Assembly: GCA_024697065.1 (NCBI GenBank)
Contig: JAILGE010000031.1
Span: 146,839-210,838 of the forward strand
Direction of reading: 5' to 3'
From: Lachnospiraceae bacterium
Lineage (GTDB): Bacteria > Bacillota > Clostridia > Lachnospirales > Lachnospiraceae
DNA length: 64,000 nt
Part shown: one piece after another, positions 41,038 through 50,594 of the stretch
Layout of the letters: each line of letters opens with the position of its first letter
Position numbering within the stretch: the first letter of the stretch is position 1
Made by a program: the position numbers and the translations under genes
Notes under the pieces: generated by a model
Database searches by the model: none
What the model was told of the DNA's origin: nothing
The model's input: only the letters and a program-made list of their open reading frames with translations

Positions 41038-42513
41038 ATGGTTAATATGAGAGACAGGTACGAGTCTATCGCGCTTACGGATCTTCGTGAAATGGCAAAG
41101 AATCGTAAGATAAAAGGCGCTTCTTCCATGAAGAAGGCTGATCTCGTGGAAGCAATGCTCATTAAGGACAGAGAAGATGAGCGCAATGAGGTGGAGGCGG
41201 CAAAGGCGGCTGCTGCTGCGGCAAGAGCAGAGGCTGCAAAGGACGACGCCGGAAAAAACGATATAAATAAGGATGATCAGAAAAAAGAAGAAACCAAAAA
41301 ACCCGAGGCCGGGAAGCAAGGCGCAGGGAAGCCTTCTGCAAAAGCTTCTGCAGAGGATCTTTCCGAAGAGGCTTCTAAGGAGCTGGACAGTGGCATTACG
41401 GTAAACGGTATACTTGAAGTTATGCCTGACGGATTCGGCTTCATAAGAAGTGATAATTATCTCCCCGGAGATTCCGATGTATATGTTGCACCCAGTCAGA
41501 TAAGGAGATTCGCTTTAAAGACCGGAGATATCATTACGGGTAATACAAGAGTAAAAACCCAGAATGAGAAATTCCAGGCGCTTTTATTTGTGAAGAGCGT
41601 TAACGATCTTCCGCCGGAGACGACGGCTGCGAGATACAACTTCGAAAATATGACGCCTATCTTCCCTGATGAGAAGATAAAGCTTGAGTATCCGGGAGCA
41701 CCCGTATCAATGAGGATCATGGATCTCATAAGTCCTATCGGAAAGGGACAGAGAGGTCTTATAGTATCCCAGCCCAAGGCCGGTAAGACCACACTCCTTA
41801 AGGACGTGGCAAAGTCCATAAAAAGGAATAATCCTGAGATCCATATGATAATCCTTCTCATAGACGAACGTCCGGAGGAAGTTACGGATATGAGAGAGAC
41901 TGTCGGAGGCCCCGGAGTGGAGGTTATCTATTCAACCTTTGATGAGACAGCGGATCATCATAAGAGGGTTGCGGAGATGGTCATCGAGAGAGCAAGACGT
42001 CTCGTGGAATATAAGAAGGATGTTGTGATACTCCTTGATTCCATCACAAGGCTTACCAGAGCTTACAATCAGGTGGTTCCGCCCAGCGGAAGGACACTTT
42101 CGGGCGGCCTTGATCCTGCGGCACTTCATCCGCCCAAGCGCTTCTTCGGTGCGGCAAGAAATATGAGAGAGGGCGGAAGCCTTACGATCCTTGCAACAGC
42201 TCTTGTTGAAACCGGAAGCAAGATGGATGATGTGGTATATGAGGAATTCAAGGGAACCGGTAATATGGAGATAGTCCTTAACAGGAAACTTTCCGAGAGA
42301 AGGATATTCCCGGCTATCGATATCCCGAAATCCAGCACCAGAAGAGAAGATCTTCTTCTTTCCGGCGAGGAGCTTGAAGCTATCAGCAATATCAGGAGAG
42401 CGGTTAACGGATTGCATCCCGACGAAACTGTGGATAAAGTCATCGACATGTTCGCAAAGACGGCAAATAACCGCGATCTGGTAGGCCAGATACTCAAAAC
42501 CAGATTTTATTAA
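41038..42513 (+). CDS. rho: Transcription termination factor Rho
   Basis: Rho is a hexameric RNA-dependent ATPase that ends transcription. The 491 residues include the N-terminal helical Rho_N domain ([16 protein letters not shown]), a low-complexity charged insert at about residues 50-115 rich in A, K, D, E and G, the RNA-binding cold-shock-like fold ([27 protein letters not shown]), and the ATPase with Walker [24 protein letters not shown] and [17 protein letters not shown] lies before the ATG. It starts the conserved rho-rpmE-DUF1385-prmC-prfA order. Confidence 0.97.
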   Translation: MVNMRDRYESIALTDLREMAKNRKIKGASSMKKADLVEAMLIKDREDERNEVEAAKAAAAAARAEAAKDDAGKNDINKDDQKKEETKKPEAGKQGAGKPSAKASAEDLSEEASKELDSGITVNGILEVMPDGFGFIRSDNYLPGDSDVYVAPSQIRRFALKTGDIITGNTRVKTQNEKFQALLFVKSVNDLPPETTAARYNFENMTPIFPDEKIKLEYPGAPVSMRIMDLISPIGKGQRGLIVSQPKAGKTTLLKDVAKSIKRNNPEIHMIILLIDERPEEVTDMRETVGGPGVEVIYSTFDETADHHKRVAEMVIERARRLVEYKKDVVILLDSITRLTRAYNQVVPPSGRTLSGGLDPAALHPPKRFFGAARNMREGGSLTILATALVETGSKMDDVVYEEFKGTGNMEIVLNRKLSERRIFPAIDIPKSSTRREDLLLSGEELEAISNIRRAVNGLHPDETVDKVIDMFAKTANNRDLVGQILKTRFY

Positions 42514-42520
42514 TTGTTGC

Positions 42521-42549
42521 TTGCATTAGAAAAAAGTATGTGATACAAT
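42521..42549 (+). promoter_or_regulatory. Promoter of rpmE
   Basis: TTGCAT (42521) and TACAAT (42544) are exactly 17 bases apart in the 116-base gap after rho, so rpmE need not depend on readthrough. Confidence 0.7.
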
Positions 42550-42629
42550 AAACGAGCTGTCCTGAGAAAAGGGACTAAATCGTTAAAAATAATTATTTTT
42601 TAAGATAAGTTTTAGAGAGGAAGAGAACC

Positions 42630-42839
42630 ATGAGAGAAGGAATCCATCCTGAGTATTATCAGGCAACCGTTACATGCAACTGCGGTAATACATTTGTTAC
42701 CGGATCAACAAAGCAGGATATTCACGTAGAAATCTGCTCAAAGTGCCATCCTTTTTACACCGGCCAGCAGAAGGCTACAAGCGCTCGCGGTCGTGTTGAT
42801 AAGTTCAACAAGAAGTACGGCATCAGCGAGAATAACTAG
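42630..42839 (+). CDS. rpmE: Ribosomal protein L31, zinc-binding (C+) form
   Basis: L31 sits at the bridge between the ribosomal subunits. The 69-residue protein begins [19 protein letters not shown] and keeps the four zinc ligands C16, C18, C36 and C39 ([14 protein letters not shown]), so it is the zinc form that is usually swapped for a zinc-free paralogue under zinc starvation. Nothing of that paralogue is seen here. AGAGAGGAAG precedes the ATG, and a strong terminator follows. Confidence 0.97.
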   Translation: MREGIHPEYYQATVTCNCGNTFVTGSTKQDIHVEICSKCHPFYTGQQKATSARGRVDKFNKKYGISENN

Positions 42840-42858
42840 GTCTTATTTAAACAGTTTG

Positions 42859-42904
42859 CAAGGTTGAGACAGTGTGTGATTATACTGTCTCAACCTTGTT
42901 TTAT
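42859..42904 (+). terminator. Rho-independent terminator after rpmE
   Basis: CAAGGTTGAGACAGT pairs perfectly with ACTGTCTCAACCTTG around a 10-base loop, followed by TTTTAT. It separates rpmE from the DUF1385 gene. Confidence 0.92.
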
Positions 42905-42921
42905 ATTTGCGAGGTAGAAGA

Positions 42922-44082
42922 GTGGGCAAGAAGAACAAAAAGTGCGTATATAGCGGTATAGGCGGGCAGGCCGTACTGGAAGGCGTTATGATGCGCAATA
43001 AGAACAAGTATGCCGTTGCGGTACGCAGGCCTGACGGCAAGATAGACGTTGATACCCGTGAATTAAATTATGATCCCAAAAGCCTCCTCAGAAGGATACC
43101 TTTTATAAGAGGCATCATAGTTTTTGCCGATTCTCTTTCCCTTGGAATGAATATCATTTCATACTCAGCATCATTCTATGAAGAAGAGGAAGAAGAGACC
43201 GGGTTTGACAGAGCATTAAAAAAGATATTCGGAAAAAGAGCCGATGATGTGGTTATGGGATTTACTATCCTCTGTTCAGTGATAATGGCCATAGCGCTGT
43301 TTATGCTGCTTCCCTACGGTGTATCCGAATTTATGAAAAGATATGTGGTAAGCGAAGGACTGGTGCTTTTGATAGAAGGCATATTGAGGATGCTGGTATT
43401 TATCTTATATGTGGCGGCCATAGCTCTCATGAAGGATATAAAGAGGCTTTACCAGTATCACGGAGCGGAACATAAATGCATAAACTGCATTGAGAGCGGA
43501 AGGCCCCTTACCGTAAAGAATGTAAGACGTACCTCAAGATTTCATAAAAGATGCGGGACGAGCTTTTTACTCTTAGTGGTGATCATAGGTATCGTGCTCT
43601 GCTTCTTTATCAGGACTGACCAGATACTTTTCCGTATCCTCTACAGACTGCTTATGATACCTGTAGTTGCGGGGATCGCATATGAGCTCCTCAGAGCATC
43701 GGGCAGAAAGGATAACATATTCTTAAGTATTGTATCGGCTCCGGGACTCTGGCTCCAGAGGATCACAACCAAAGAACCGGATGATGAGATGATAGAAGTC
43801 GCCATAGCCTCGGTTGAAGCGGTATTTGACTGGAGAAAGTTTGAGAAAAAGCATTTTAAACGCCGTATAGTAAAAAAGAACGGTGAAGAAGCGATAAACG
43901 GAACAGAAGATGGACTGATGTCCGCAAATGATGAGCAGGATGATATCACGGGAGATATCCCCATGGATGCTTATGATGATATCCCTGATGATATCGCTGA
44001 GGACGAGACCATGGTGATCTCCGTTATCGATCCTTCGGAAGATGCTTCTTCGGACGGAGAAGATGCAGAGGATAAGATCTGA
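42922..44082 (+). CDS. DUF1385 (YqhQ-like) membrane protein
   Basis: The start is the GTG at 42922, with GAGG upstream, giving 386 residues; the TTG start in the track lies before that site. The family motif is IGGQAVLEGVMMRN near the N-terminus, followed by PFIRGIIVFADSL, several membrane helices (VMGFTILCSVIMAIALFMLLPYGV, LLVVIIGIVLCFFI), and YHGAEHKCINCIE and RFHKRCGTSFLL between them. The last 70 residues are strongly acidic (DDIPDDIAEDE), which is unusual. Its role is unknown, but the position between rpmE and prmC is conserved in Firmicutes. Confidence 0.9.
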   Translation: MGKKNKKCVYSGIGGQAVLEGVMMRNKNKYAVAVRRPDGKIDVDTRELNYDPKSLLRRIPFIRGIIVFADSLSLGMNIISYSASFYEEEEEETGFDRALKKIFGKRADDVVMGFTILCSVIMAIALFMLLPYGVSEFMKRYVVSEGLVLLIEGILRMLVFILYVAAIALMKDIKRLYQYHGAEHKCINCIESGRPLTVKNVRRTSRFHKRCGTSFLLLVVIIGIVLCFFIRTDQILFRILYRLLMIPVVAGIAYELLRASGRKDNIFLSIVSAPGLWLQRITTKEPDDEMIEVAIASVEAVFDWRKFEKKHFKRRIVKKNGEEAINGTEDGLMSANDEQDDITGDIPMDAYDDIPDDIAEDETMVISVIDPSEDASSDGEDAEDKI

Positions 44083-44134
44083 CGCAGAAAGACGGACGGT
44101 AAGCGAGTAAGAGCCGGAAAAGAAGAGGATGTAA

Positions 44135-44962
44135 ATGACATACCGTGAAGCTCTTGAAAAGGGAAGAGAGCAGTTAACAGAAGCGGGAATACCTGATCCC
44201 CATATCGATGCGGAACTGCTCCTGATGCATGTATGCGGGTGCGGAAAAAGTGAGAAGTTCATGAACCCGGGACGTGTTTTAAGCAGTGATGAGGAAGCTC
44301 GTTTGTCAGAACTTTTGGACAGACGATGTGAACATATACCGCTTCAGCATCTGACGGGTGTGCAGAATTTCATGGGGATGGATTTTAAAGTAAGTTCTGG
44401 TGTACTCATTCCGAGAGCGGATACGGAAATCCTTGTGGAGGAAGTGATGAGGGATGGCGCCAACGGAGCTTCCATCCTTGATATGTGCACAGGATCGGGA
44501 TGCATCATCCTAAGCCTCATAAAATATGTTTCCGAGGTCCGTGGGACCGGTGCGGATATATCGACGGAAGCCCTTGCCATAGCAAGAGAAAACGGAAAGA
44601 CTCTTGGCCTGGCCGCTGAATTCATTCAGTCCGATCTGTATGAGAATATCGACGGATGCTTTGATATCATAGTCAGTAATCCACCGTATATAAAAACAGA
44701 TGTTATCGCTACGCTGATGCCCGAGGTGCGGGATCATGATCCTTATATAGCATTGGATGGCGGAGAGGACGGTTTGGATTTTTACAGGAAGATAATTGCC
44801 GGAGCGGTCAGTCATCTGAACAGAAACGGAAAGGTATATCTGGAGATCGGATACGACGAGCAGGATGCCGTGGAAGAGATCCTGAGAAATAACAGTTTTA
44901 AGAATATCACGACCATAAAGGATTATTCAGATCTTCCAAGGGTCGTGAAAGCGGAGATTTGA
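44135..44962 (+). CDS. prmC: Release factor glutamine methyltransferase
   Basis: PrmC methylates the glutamine of the GGQ motif of release factors RF1 and RF2. The 275 residues have the N-terminal helical domain (1-80, with PLQHLTG), the SAM-binding motif [14 protein letters not shown] and the substrate-glutamine motif VSNPPYI. AGAGGATG precedes the ATG. Its stop is beside the prfA start, so it is made with its main substrate. Confidence 0.96.
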   Translation: MTYREALEKGREQLTEAGIPDPHIDAELLLMHVCGCGKSEKFMNPGRVLSSDEEARLSELLDRRCEHIPLQHLTGVQNFMGMDFKVSSGVLIPRADTEILVEEVMRDGANGASILDMCTGSGCIILSLIKYVSEVRGTGADISTEALAIARENGKTLGLAAEFIQSDLYENIDGCFDIIVSNPPYIKTDVIATLMPEVRDHDPYIALDGGEDGLDFYRKIIAGAVSHLNRNGKVYLEIGYDEQDAVEEILRNNSFKNITTIKDYSDLPRVVKAEI

Positions 44963-44964
44963 TT

Positions 44965-46041
44965 ATGTTTGATAAACTTGAGGATCTGCTTCGCAGATCG
45001 GAAGAGATCATGAATGAGCTTTCGGAGCCGGGGGCTGCAGATGATACCGTAAGATTCAGAAAGCTCATGAAGGAAAGCAGCGACCTTGCGCCTATCGTTG
45101 AGGCATATAAGGAATATAAAAAATGCGGAAGTGATATGGAAGATGCGATCATGCTCTTAGAAGAAGAGAAGGATCCGGATATGCGCGCCATGCTCAAGGA
45201 AGAGCATGCGGAGGCAAAGAAGAAGAAGGAAGAGCTGGAAGAGCGCTTGAAGATATTACTGCTCCCCAAGGATCCGAATGATGATAAGAATGTAGTGGTT
45301 GAGATCCGTGCCGGTGCGGGCGGAGATGAGGCTGCGCTTTTTGCCGCAGAGCTCTATAGAATGTATGTGCATTATGCGGAGAGCAGACACTGGAAGGTGG
45401 AACTCGTAAATGCCGATGAAACCGGTATCGGAGGAATGAAGGAAGCTGAATTCATGGTATCCGGAAGCGGTGCTTATTCGGTACTTAAGTATGAAAGCGG
45501 AGTGCACAGGGTGCAGCGTGTCCCCGAGACGGAATCCGGAGGCAGGATACACACTTCCACCGCAACGGTAGCAGTAATGCCGGAAGCTGAGGAAGTTGAT
45601 GTTCAGATCGATGAAAAGGATATAAGGATCGATGTAATGCGAGCATCCGGAAACGGAGGACAGTGTGTAAACACCACAGACTCCGCTGTCCGTCTTACTC
45701 ACTACCCTACAGGTATAGTTATATATTCTCAGACAGAGAAGTCACAGATACAAAACAGAGATAAGGCATTTGCACTTCTTCGTGCAAAGCTCTATGATCT
45801 TGAATGCCAAAAGGCTCACGCAGCAGAGGCTGACCTTCGAAGAAGTCAGATCGGTACAGGGGACAGATCCGAGAAGATCAGAACATACAATTTCCCGCAG
45901 GGAAGGGTGACCGATCACAGGATAAAGCTCACACTATATCGTATCGATTCCGTAATGAACGGAGATCTGCAGGAATTAATAGATCATCTGGTGGCAGCTG
46001 ACCAGGCTGCAAAGCTTGTTAAGATGAATGAGAACGGATAA
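44965..46041 (+). CDS. prfA: Peptide chain release factor 1
   Basis: RF1 recognises UAA and UAG and triggers peptide release. I take the ATG at 44965 (MFDKLEDLL) rather than the TTG at 44959, giving 358 residues. The codon-recognition PxT motif is present as [13 protein letters not shown], and the catalytic GGQ is in [21 protein letters not shown]. It is directly downstream of prmC and its TAA overlaps the ATG of the sortase gene. Confidence 0.97.
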   Translation: MFDKLEDLLRRSEEIMNELSEPGAADDTVRFRKLMKESSDLAPIVEAYKEYKKCGSDMEDAIMLLEEEKDPDMRAMLKEEHAEAKKKKEELEERLKILLLPKDPNDDKNVVVEIRAGAGGDEAALFAAELYRMYVHYAESRHWKVELVNADETGIGGMKEAEFMVSGSGAYSVLKYESGVHRVQRVPETESGGRIHTSTATVAVMPEAEEVDVQIDEKDIRIDVMRASGNGGQCVNTTDSAVRLTHYPTGIVIYSQTEKSQIQNRDKAFALLRAKLYDLECQKAHAAEADLRRSQIGTGDRSEKIRTYNFPQGRVTDHRIKLTLYRIDSVMNGDLQELIDHLVAADQAAKLVKMNENG

Positions 46042-46991
46042 TGAGAAGGGATAATTCGGATTACTTAACTGAAGCTGATAAAAGACGCAAAGGATTTCAT
46101 CTGGATATAATCAGGGATATTCTTACTGTTATAACAGGTGTATGTCTTTTTGTGGGCTCTCTCATAATCGGCAAGCATATCTACGACGGACGTGTGACAA
46201 ATGATCAGATGGAAGATCTGAGAGCTTTGATAGCTGAGGATGAAGCGAAGAGCAAGATCGAAGCCACCGATGCAGCTGTCGTTAACGGAAATGGTCAGGA
46301 TGAGGATAAAAGGCCGGATGAGACAGGAGGTGTTGCTGCTTCTCCTGCGGTTGAGGAAGAAGGGGACGGACTGAGCATACTTTCAAAATACCGTGGCGTG
46401 TATGAAAAGAATTCGGATGTATGCGGCTGGCTGTATATAGAAGGGACAGTGATCAACTATCCTGTAATGCAGACACCCTCTGATGAAGAGTATTATATGC
46501 ACAGAGATTTCTACGGCCGTAATAATGCTGACGGATGTCTTGTCATGGATACGGATTCCGTGGTTGGCGTGGGTAACAGGTCTCATAATTATGAAGGCGG
46601 GACAGCGCCCTCCACAAACCTGATAATACACGGACATCATCTTATAAAAAGCGCCATGTTCGGAGATCTGGTGGATTACAGATCAGAGGAGTACGGCAAG
46701 GCGCATTCAAAGATCTGTTTCGATTCGCTTTATGAAAAGCGTGAATATGAGCTGATCGCTGCATTTGATACAAGAGTATACAATAAGGACGATCAGGTAT
46801 TTAAATACTATAATTTCTTTAATGCGGAAAATGAAGAGGAATTTAATTACTTCTACAATAACATCAAGAAGATGTCTGCGTATGATACGGGAGTGACAGC
46901 GGAATTCGGAGATGAGTTCCTTACTCTTTCAACATGTGCTTATCAGGCCGCAAACGGAAGATTTGTTGTTGTCGCCAAAAGAGTAAAGTAA
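46041..46991 (+). CDS. Class B sortase
   Basis: Sortases attach surface proteins to the cell wall or pilin subunits. The 316-residue protein has one N-terminal membrane helix (DILTVITGVCLFVGSLIIG, about 22-45), an acidic linker, and a sortase B domain: INYPVMQTPSDEEYYMHRDFYG, the catalytic histidine in LIIHGHHLIKSAMFGDL, the cysteine in LTLSTCAY and the arginine in NGRFVVVAKRVK. All three catalytic residues are present. The ATG overlaps the prfA stop. No sorting-signal substrate is seen nearby, so its targets must be elsewhere. Confidence 0.9.
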   Translation: MRRDNSDYLTEADKRRKGFHLDIIRDILTVITGVCLFVGSLIIGKHIYDGRVTNDQMEDLRALIAEDEAKSKIEATDAAVVNGNGQDEDKRPDETGGVAASPAVEEEGDGLSILSKYRGVYEKNSDVCGWLYIEGTVINYPVMQTPSDEEYYMHRDFYGRNNADGCLVMDTDSVVGVGNRSHNYEGGTAPSTNLIIHGHHLIKSAMFGDLVDYRSEEYGKAHSKICFDSLYEKREYELIAAFDTRVYNKDDQVFKYYNFFNAENEEEFNYFYNNIKKMSAYDTGVTAEFGDEFLTLSTCAYQAANGRFVVVAKRVK

Positions 46992-47008
46992 AATTTACTG
47001 ACCGGTGA

Positions 47009-47956
47009 TCATAATCGTGTAAGAGGAATGCCATAGGGATTGAGAGCGTCCCTGTGGCTTTTTTTGATATATTCCCTGTATTCTCTCGGAGTACAGGAAA
47101 GAAACTTTTTGAAGATCCTGTTGAAGTAGCTGGGATTGGGGAATCCTGTAGCAAGAGCCAGATCCTGCATGCTTTCGGTTTTTTTCTCGGAACGCTGAAG
47201 ACGTCTTGCGGCTTCGTATATCCTCAGTTCCAGCAGCAGATCGAAGGGCGTCATACCGAGAGAACGCTTAAAACAGCGGCAGCATTCGCTTTTGCTGACG
47301 TGTATGCTGTCGGAGATCATATCGAGAGTTACCTTGGAACTGAAGGCAGAGTGCATATATAACATTGCTTCCTTCACTCTGGTTTCATCGATGGTTGCCT
47401 GAGAGACTCTGTCGGGATCGAAATCGATACGGCTGCTTTTTTCGAGAAGTTGAAGCCACAGTGCGCAGAGTCTGCTTTTTGTCTCAAGTTCATATCCGAA
47501 GGAGAGCTTGAGATTCGTCTCAAGTATTGCATTGATATTTTCCAGTGCACGGATACCATATTCGTCATCACGGGACAGGATAAGATGTGAAAGTCCCTCG
47601 TTGTTTTTTAGAGGATCGCAGTATTTGGCTGCAAGAAACGAATCATTCTGTTCAAAGAGATACGCCGGATGGAAGAGTATGGAGATAATGATGGGCGGGA
47701 TATTGGAGTCTGCAGGACGTATCATGTGGAGACGATCCTGATTGATCCATACCGCATTACCGGATCTGACAGTGAAGGTCTCTCCGCCTACGGAAAAGAC
47801 AGCACTTCCTTCGCGGACCAGGTCTATCTCCATTTCCGCATGCCAGTGCGCACGTACACGTTGCATATACATCCCGTCAAGATCCATATAATAAACTCCC
47901 ACGGGATAGTCCATATTCGTATGTTCAAAATAGTCTTCGAAGCTCTCTTTGTTCAT
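47009..47956 (-). CDS. AraC-family transcription regulator with cupin sensor
   Basis: The 315 residues comprise an N-terminal cupin-like sensor (HWHAEMEIDLVREGSAVFSVGGETFTVRSGNAVWINQDRLHMI) and a C-terminal pair of helix-turn-helix motifs (KVTLDMISDSIHVSKSECCRCFKRSLGMTPFDLLLELR and MQDLALATGFPNPSYFNRIFKKFLSCTPREYR). Such regulators commonly respond to sugars or cell-wall products. It is convergent with the sortase gene (17-base gap, no T-run terminator seen) and divergent from the DUF3592 gene, which it may regulate. The ligand is unknown. Confidence 0.92.
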   Translation of the reverse strand: MNKESFEDYFEHTNMDYPVGVYYMDLDGMYMQRVRAHWHAEMEIDLVREGSAVFSVGGETFTVRSGNAVWINQDRLHMIRPADSNIPPIIISILFHPAYLFEQNDSFLAAKYCDPLKNNEGLSHLILSRDDEYGIRALENINAILETNLKLSFGYELETKSRLCALWLQLLEKSSRIDFDPDRVSQATIDETRVKEAMLYMHSAFSSKVTLDMISDSIHVSKSECCRCFKRSLGMTPFDLLLELRIYEAARRLQRSEKKTESMQDLALATGFPNPSYFNRIFKKFLSCTPREYREYIKKSHRDALNPYGIPLTRL

Positions 47957-48079
47957 GGGGGTTATTATAGCATAATAGCGTATATGTAAACAAAAAGTGG
48001 TGGAATTGCTACCGGTGGAAGGGTAAAATAAATAAGTGTTTTATGAGGCTGAGACATTAAATGAGGGAGGGAAGAACTG

Positions 48080-48628
48080 ATGTCCGGTAAAGTTAGAACA
48101 GTTTCTTATGTCAGGTCAACAAATGCAAATCTGTATTTTTTGTTTGTCGGCTTTGCATTATTGGCCATGGGTGTCATCGTCAATCATTCCGATTCGGTTA
48201 ACACAGGTACGGGAAAGGAGGTCAGCCCTGCATACGGTCTGATCTTTGCTCTGTTAGGGCTCTGGATGCTGAGTATGGGTATTATCGCTTTGTTTATTGA
48301 ACCGGCGAGGAAAAGAGCGATGATAGATGAACTTAAGAAAAAAAATGATACGGTTGTGGCAACAATAGTCGGATTTCCGAGAAATCCGGGTAACAGGGTT
48401 GATAGAATGGCACCATATCTTTTGGAGTGCCGTTATCGGGATGATGTTACGGGACTTGTATATATATATTACGGAAATGCTTTCCGTATGCCGGATAACA
48501 GGCTTTTGGGATGCAGAGTGACAGTTTATACGGACAAGACCGATCCTTCAAGATATTACGTTGATATGAGCCGGATCGAGAATCCTGCTATGACTCAGGG
48601 AACATACATGGGAGGTGTAGCAAGATGA
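48080..48628 (+). CDS. DUF3592-like membrane protein
   Basis: The 182-residue protein has two N-terminal helices (LYFLFVGFALLAMGVIV and AYGLIFALLGLWMLSMGIIALFI), then a soluble domain with TVVATIVGFPRNPGNR, APYLLECRYRD and GCRVTVYTDKTDPSRYYVD, the arrangement of DUF3592-type proteins. GAGGGAGGG precedes the ATG. Its TGA overlaps the ATG of the next gene (ATGA), starting a four-gene envelope cluster. Its function is unknown. Confidence 0.72.
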   Translation: MSGKVRTVSYVRSTNANLYFLFVGFALLAMGVIVNHSDSVNTGTGKEVSPAYGLIFALLGLWMLSMGIIALFIEPARKRAMIDELKKKNDTVVATIVGFPRNPGNRVDRMAPYLLECRYRDDVTGLVYIYYGNAFRMPDNRLLGCRVTVYTDKTDPSRYYVDMSRIENPAMTQGTYMGGVAR

Positions 48629-50181
48629 AATGTCCTTCCTGCGGCGGAGAACTCCGTTTTGATATATCGCTTCAAAGATCAGTATGCGATTCCTGCGGAA
48701 ATACATATGATCCCTCGGCACTTAACAGCAATGATACTTCGGCAGAAGTAAACCGTGTTGCAGATGATGCTTCGGGACAGATAGATGTCATCGAATATAC
48801 ATGCCCGCAGTGCGGCGGAGTCCTGTATTCTGCTGATGAGACGGTGACGAGTTACTGTTCTTTCTGCGGATCGCAGGTGTTATTGTCATCCAAGATGGTG
48901 AAGATGGCAAAACCTCAGGGAGTTATCCCTTTTATAAAGACCAAGGAACAGTGTAAAGAAGCTTTCGTCAATAAGCTAAAAAGAACAAGATTCCTGCCTA
49001 AAGAGTATCTGTCATCCGGAAGCTCTGAGAATTTCAGAGGGATCTATATGCCATACTGGGTATATGATGCCTCGGCCCACGGGGATTTCAGCGTACCTTT
49101 TACAAGAGAGATCCGCCGCGGCAGTCACAGTTACAGGCAGGTATATAATTGTACAGGACATGTGGAAGCCGATATTTCGGGCATATCTTTTGATGCCTCA
49201 TCTGCATTCTCGGATAATGTAAGTGAAACAATAGCACCTTACGGTATCAGAAAGATGCAGGATTACGATCCGGCGTTCTTCTCCGGCTTTTATGCGGATT
49301 ATGCTGACGTACCTTCGGAAATATATGCGGATGATGCGCGCAGCTGCGCAAAGGAAAGAGTTATAGATAAGATCGCGGAAGATCCGGCGCTGGCCGGCCT
49401 GGACAGACCGGATGTTGCTGATATTCCCACATTGCCTGTAGTACTTCCAAGGAGAGCAAAGCTTGCATATTTCCCTGTATGGTTTATGGCATGGCGAAAG
49501 AAGGACCGTGTCGCTTATGCAGTTGTTAACGGACAGACAGGTAAAGTGAGCTGTGATCTTCCTGTAGATAAAAGCAGATTCTTCCTGTTAACTCTGGCTT
49601 TGCTGATACCTGTATATCTGTTCCTCTTACTGATGTTTCCGTCAATGACCGGAGGAGACGTGATGAAGTTCATGCAGTTTATGGAGATGATCTGTTCATT
49701 GATGCTCTTTTTAAACTGCGGTACATTGATAAAAAAAGAAGAACACACAGGCGATAAAGGTCTGAACAGAAAAGATCCGGAAAAAGAAGCGGCGAGAAAG
49801 AAGAGAAAAACCGTAATAGCGGTAACGGTATTGTTGATAGCACTGTTTTCATGGCTGCTTACTTTTATATTGATCTATGTTTTTGCTTTTTTGATCAATA
49901 CGGGAATACTGGCGCCGCTGTTCATCTTTTTTATGACGGTACTGACTTTCCCGCGCCTCACAAGGATAAGGCATGGTGGAGGTATCGCGGTAAGTACGAT
50001 AATTTTATTGATAACTTCTTTTATCGCGGAAGTTATCTATGTCATGGAACCTACAGAGGCGGTCTGGTATTTTGTTATATCAGCCATTATGACTGCGGGA
50101 ATAATGTTTGCATTAATGTCATTACTGACTATCCTTAACCGTATGACAACAAGACCGCTTCCGCAGTTTGCAAAAAGATGA
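48625..50181 (+). CDS. Double zinc-ribbon membrane protein
   Basis: This 518-residue protein starts with two zinc ribbons, CPSCGG...CDSCGN (residues 3-24) and CPQCGG...CSFCGS (about 55-85). A soluble domain follows with YMPYWVYDASAHGDFSV, YFPVWFMAWRKKDRVAYAVVNGQTGKV and no clear catalytic motif. The last 180 residues contain about five to six helices (FLLTLALLIPVYLFLLLMF, VTVLLIALFSWLLTFILIYV). Proteins of this layout are often labelled TFIIB-type zinc ribbon proteins, but they are not transcription factors. It is coupled to the DUF3592 gene. The role is unknown. Confidence 0.75.
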   Translation: MKCPSCGGELRFDISLQRSVCDSCGNTYDPSALNSNDTSAEVNRVADDASGQIDVIEYTCPQCGGVLYSADETVTSYCSFCGSQVLLSSKMVKMAKPQGVIPFIKTKEQCKEAFVNKLKRTRFLPKEYLSSGSSENFRGIYMPYWVYDASAHGDFSVPFTREIRRGSHSYRQVYNCTGHVEADISGISFDASSAFSDNVSETIAPYGIRKMQDYDPAFFSGFYADYADVPSEIYADDARSCAKERVIDKIAEDPALAGLDRPDVADIPTLPVVLPRRAKLAYFPVWFMAWRKKDRVAYAVVNGQTGKVSCDLPVDKSRFFLLTLALLIPVYLFLLLMFPSMTGGDVMKFMQFMEMICSLMLFLNCGTLIKKEEHTGDKGLNRKDPEKEAARKKRKTVIAVTVLLIALFSWLLTFILIYVFAFLINTGILAPLFIFFMTVLTFPRLTRIRHGGGIAVSTIILLITSFIAEVIYVMEPTEAVWYFVISAIMTAGIMFALMSLLTILNRMTTRPLPQFAKR

Positions 50182-50194
50182 CAGGAGGGTGAAA

Positions 50195-50593
50195 ATGAAC
50201 AGTATCACATATGTACATTTTTCATTGGACGAACTTCTTTCCGTAGGTGAGAATGCGGATATGGCTCAGGACAGCGCATTTTTATATATTTCTCTTATTT
50301 TTATGTCAGTAGTGATATCGATGTTCGCAAGCTTTCTGATCCTTAGGAATTCAAGGAAAGAAAAGAGTGCCGGTATCGCGGAAATAAGCGGAGGACTTTT
50401 AGAGTCGGTAAAAGTGAGCGGAGTCAGCACCACAGACGCTGTACCGAATATATCCGTAAATGAACTGATTGGATATTTTAATGGAAATGCGGATCACAGA
50501 AATGTGAACCGGATGAACCCGAACCAAAATATCCCTGATCAAACGTTCTATAACCAAAGAAACAACGGTCAGGGGAACATAAGGAATAATTGA
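50195..50593 (+). CDS. Small single-helix membrane protein of unknown function
   Basis: The ATG at 50195, preceded by AGGAGGG, gives 132 residues; the track start at 50168 lies inside the upstream gene and before that site. One helix (AFLYISLIFMSVVISMFASFLIL, about residues 25-48) separates a short N-terminal part from a polar tail rich in asparagine (NGNADHRNVNRMNPNQNI). I do not recognise it. The gap to the acyltransferase gene is one base, so it belongs to the cluster. Confidence 0.65.
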   Translation: MNSITYVHFSLDELLSVGENADMAQDSAFLYISLIFMSVVISMFASFLILRNSRKEKSAGIAEISGGLLESVKVSGVSTTDAVPNISVNELIGYFNGNADHRNVNRMNPNQNIPDQTFYNQRNNGQGNIRNN

Positions 50594-50594
50594 A

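Noticed and set aside
46980-47000. AGTAAAATTTACT palindrome between the sortase and AraC genes as terminator
   Set aside because: It has no loop and no T run; simple AT-rich palindrome.
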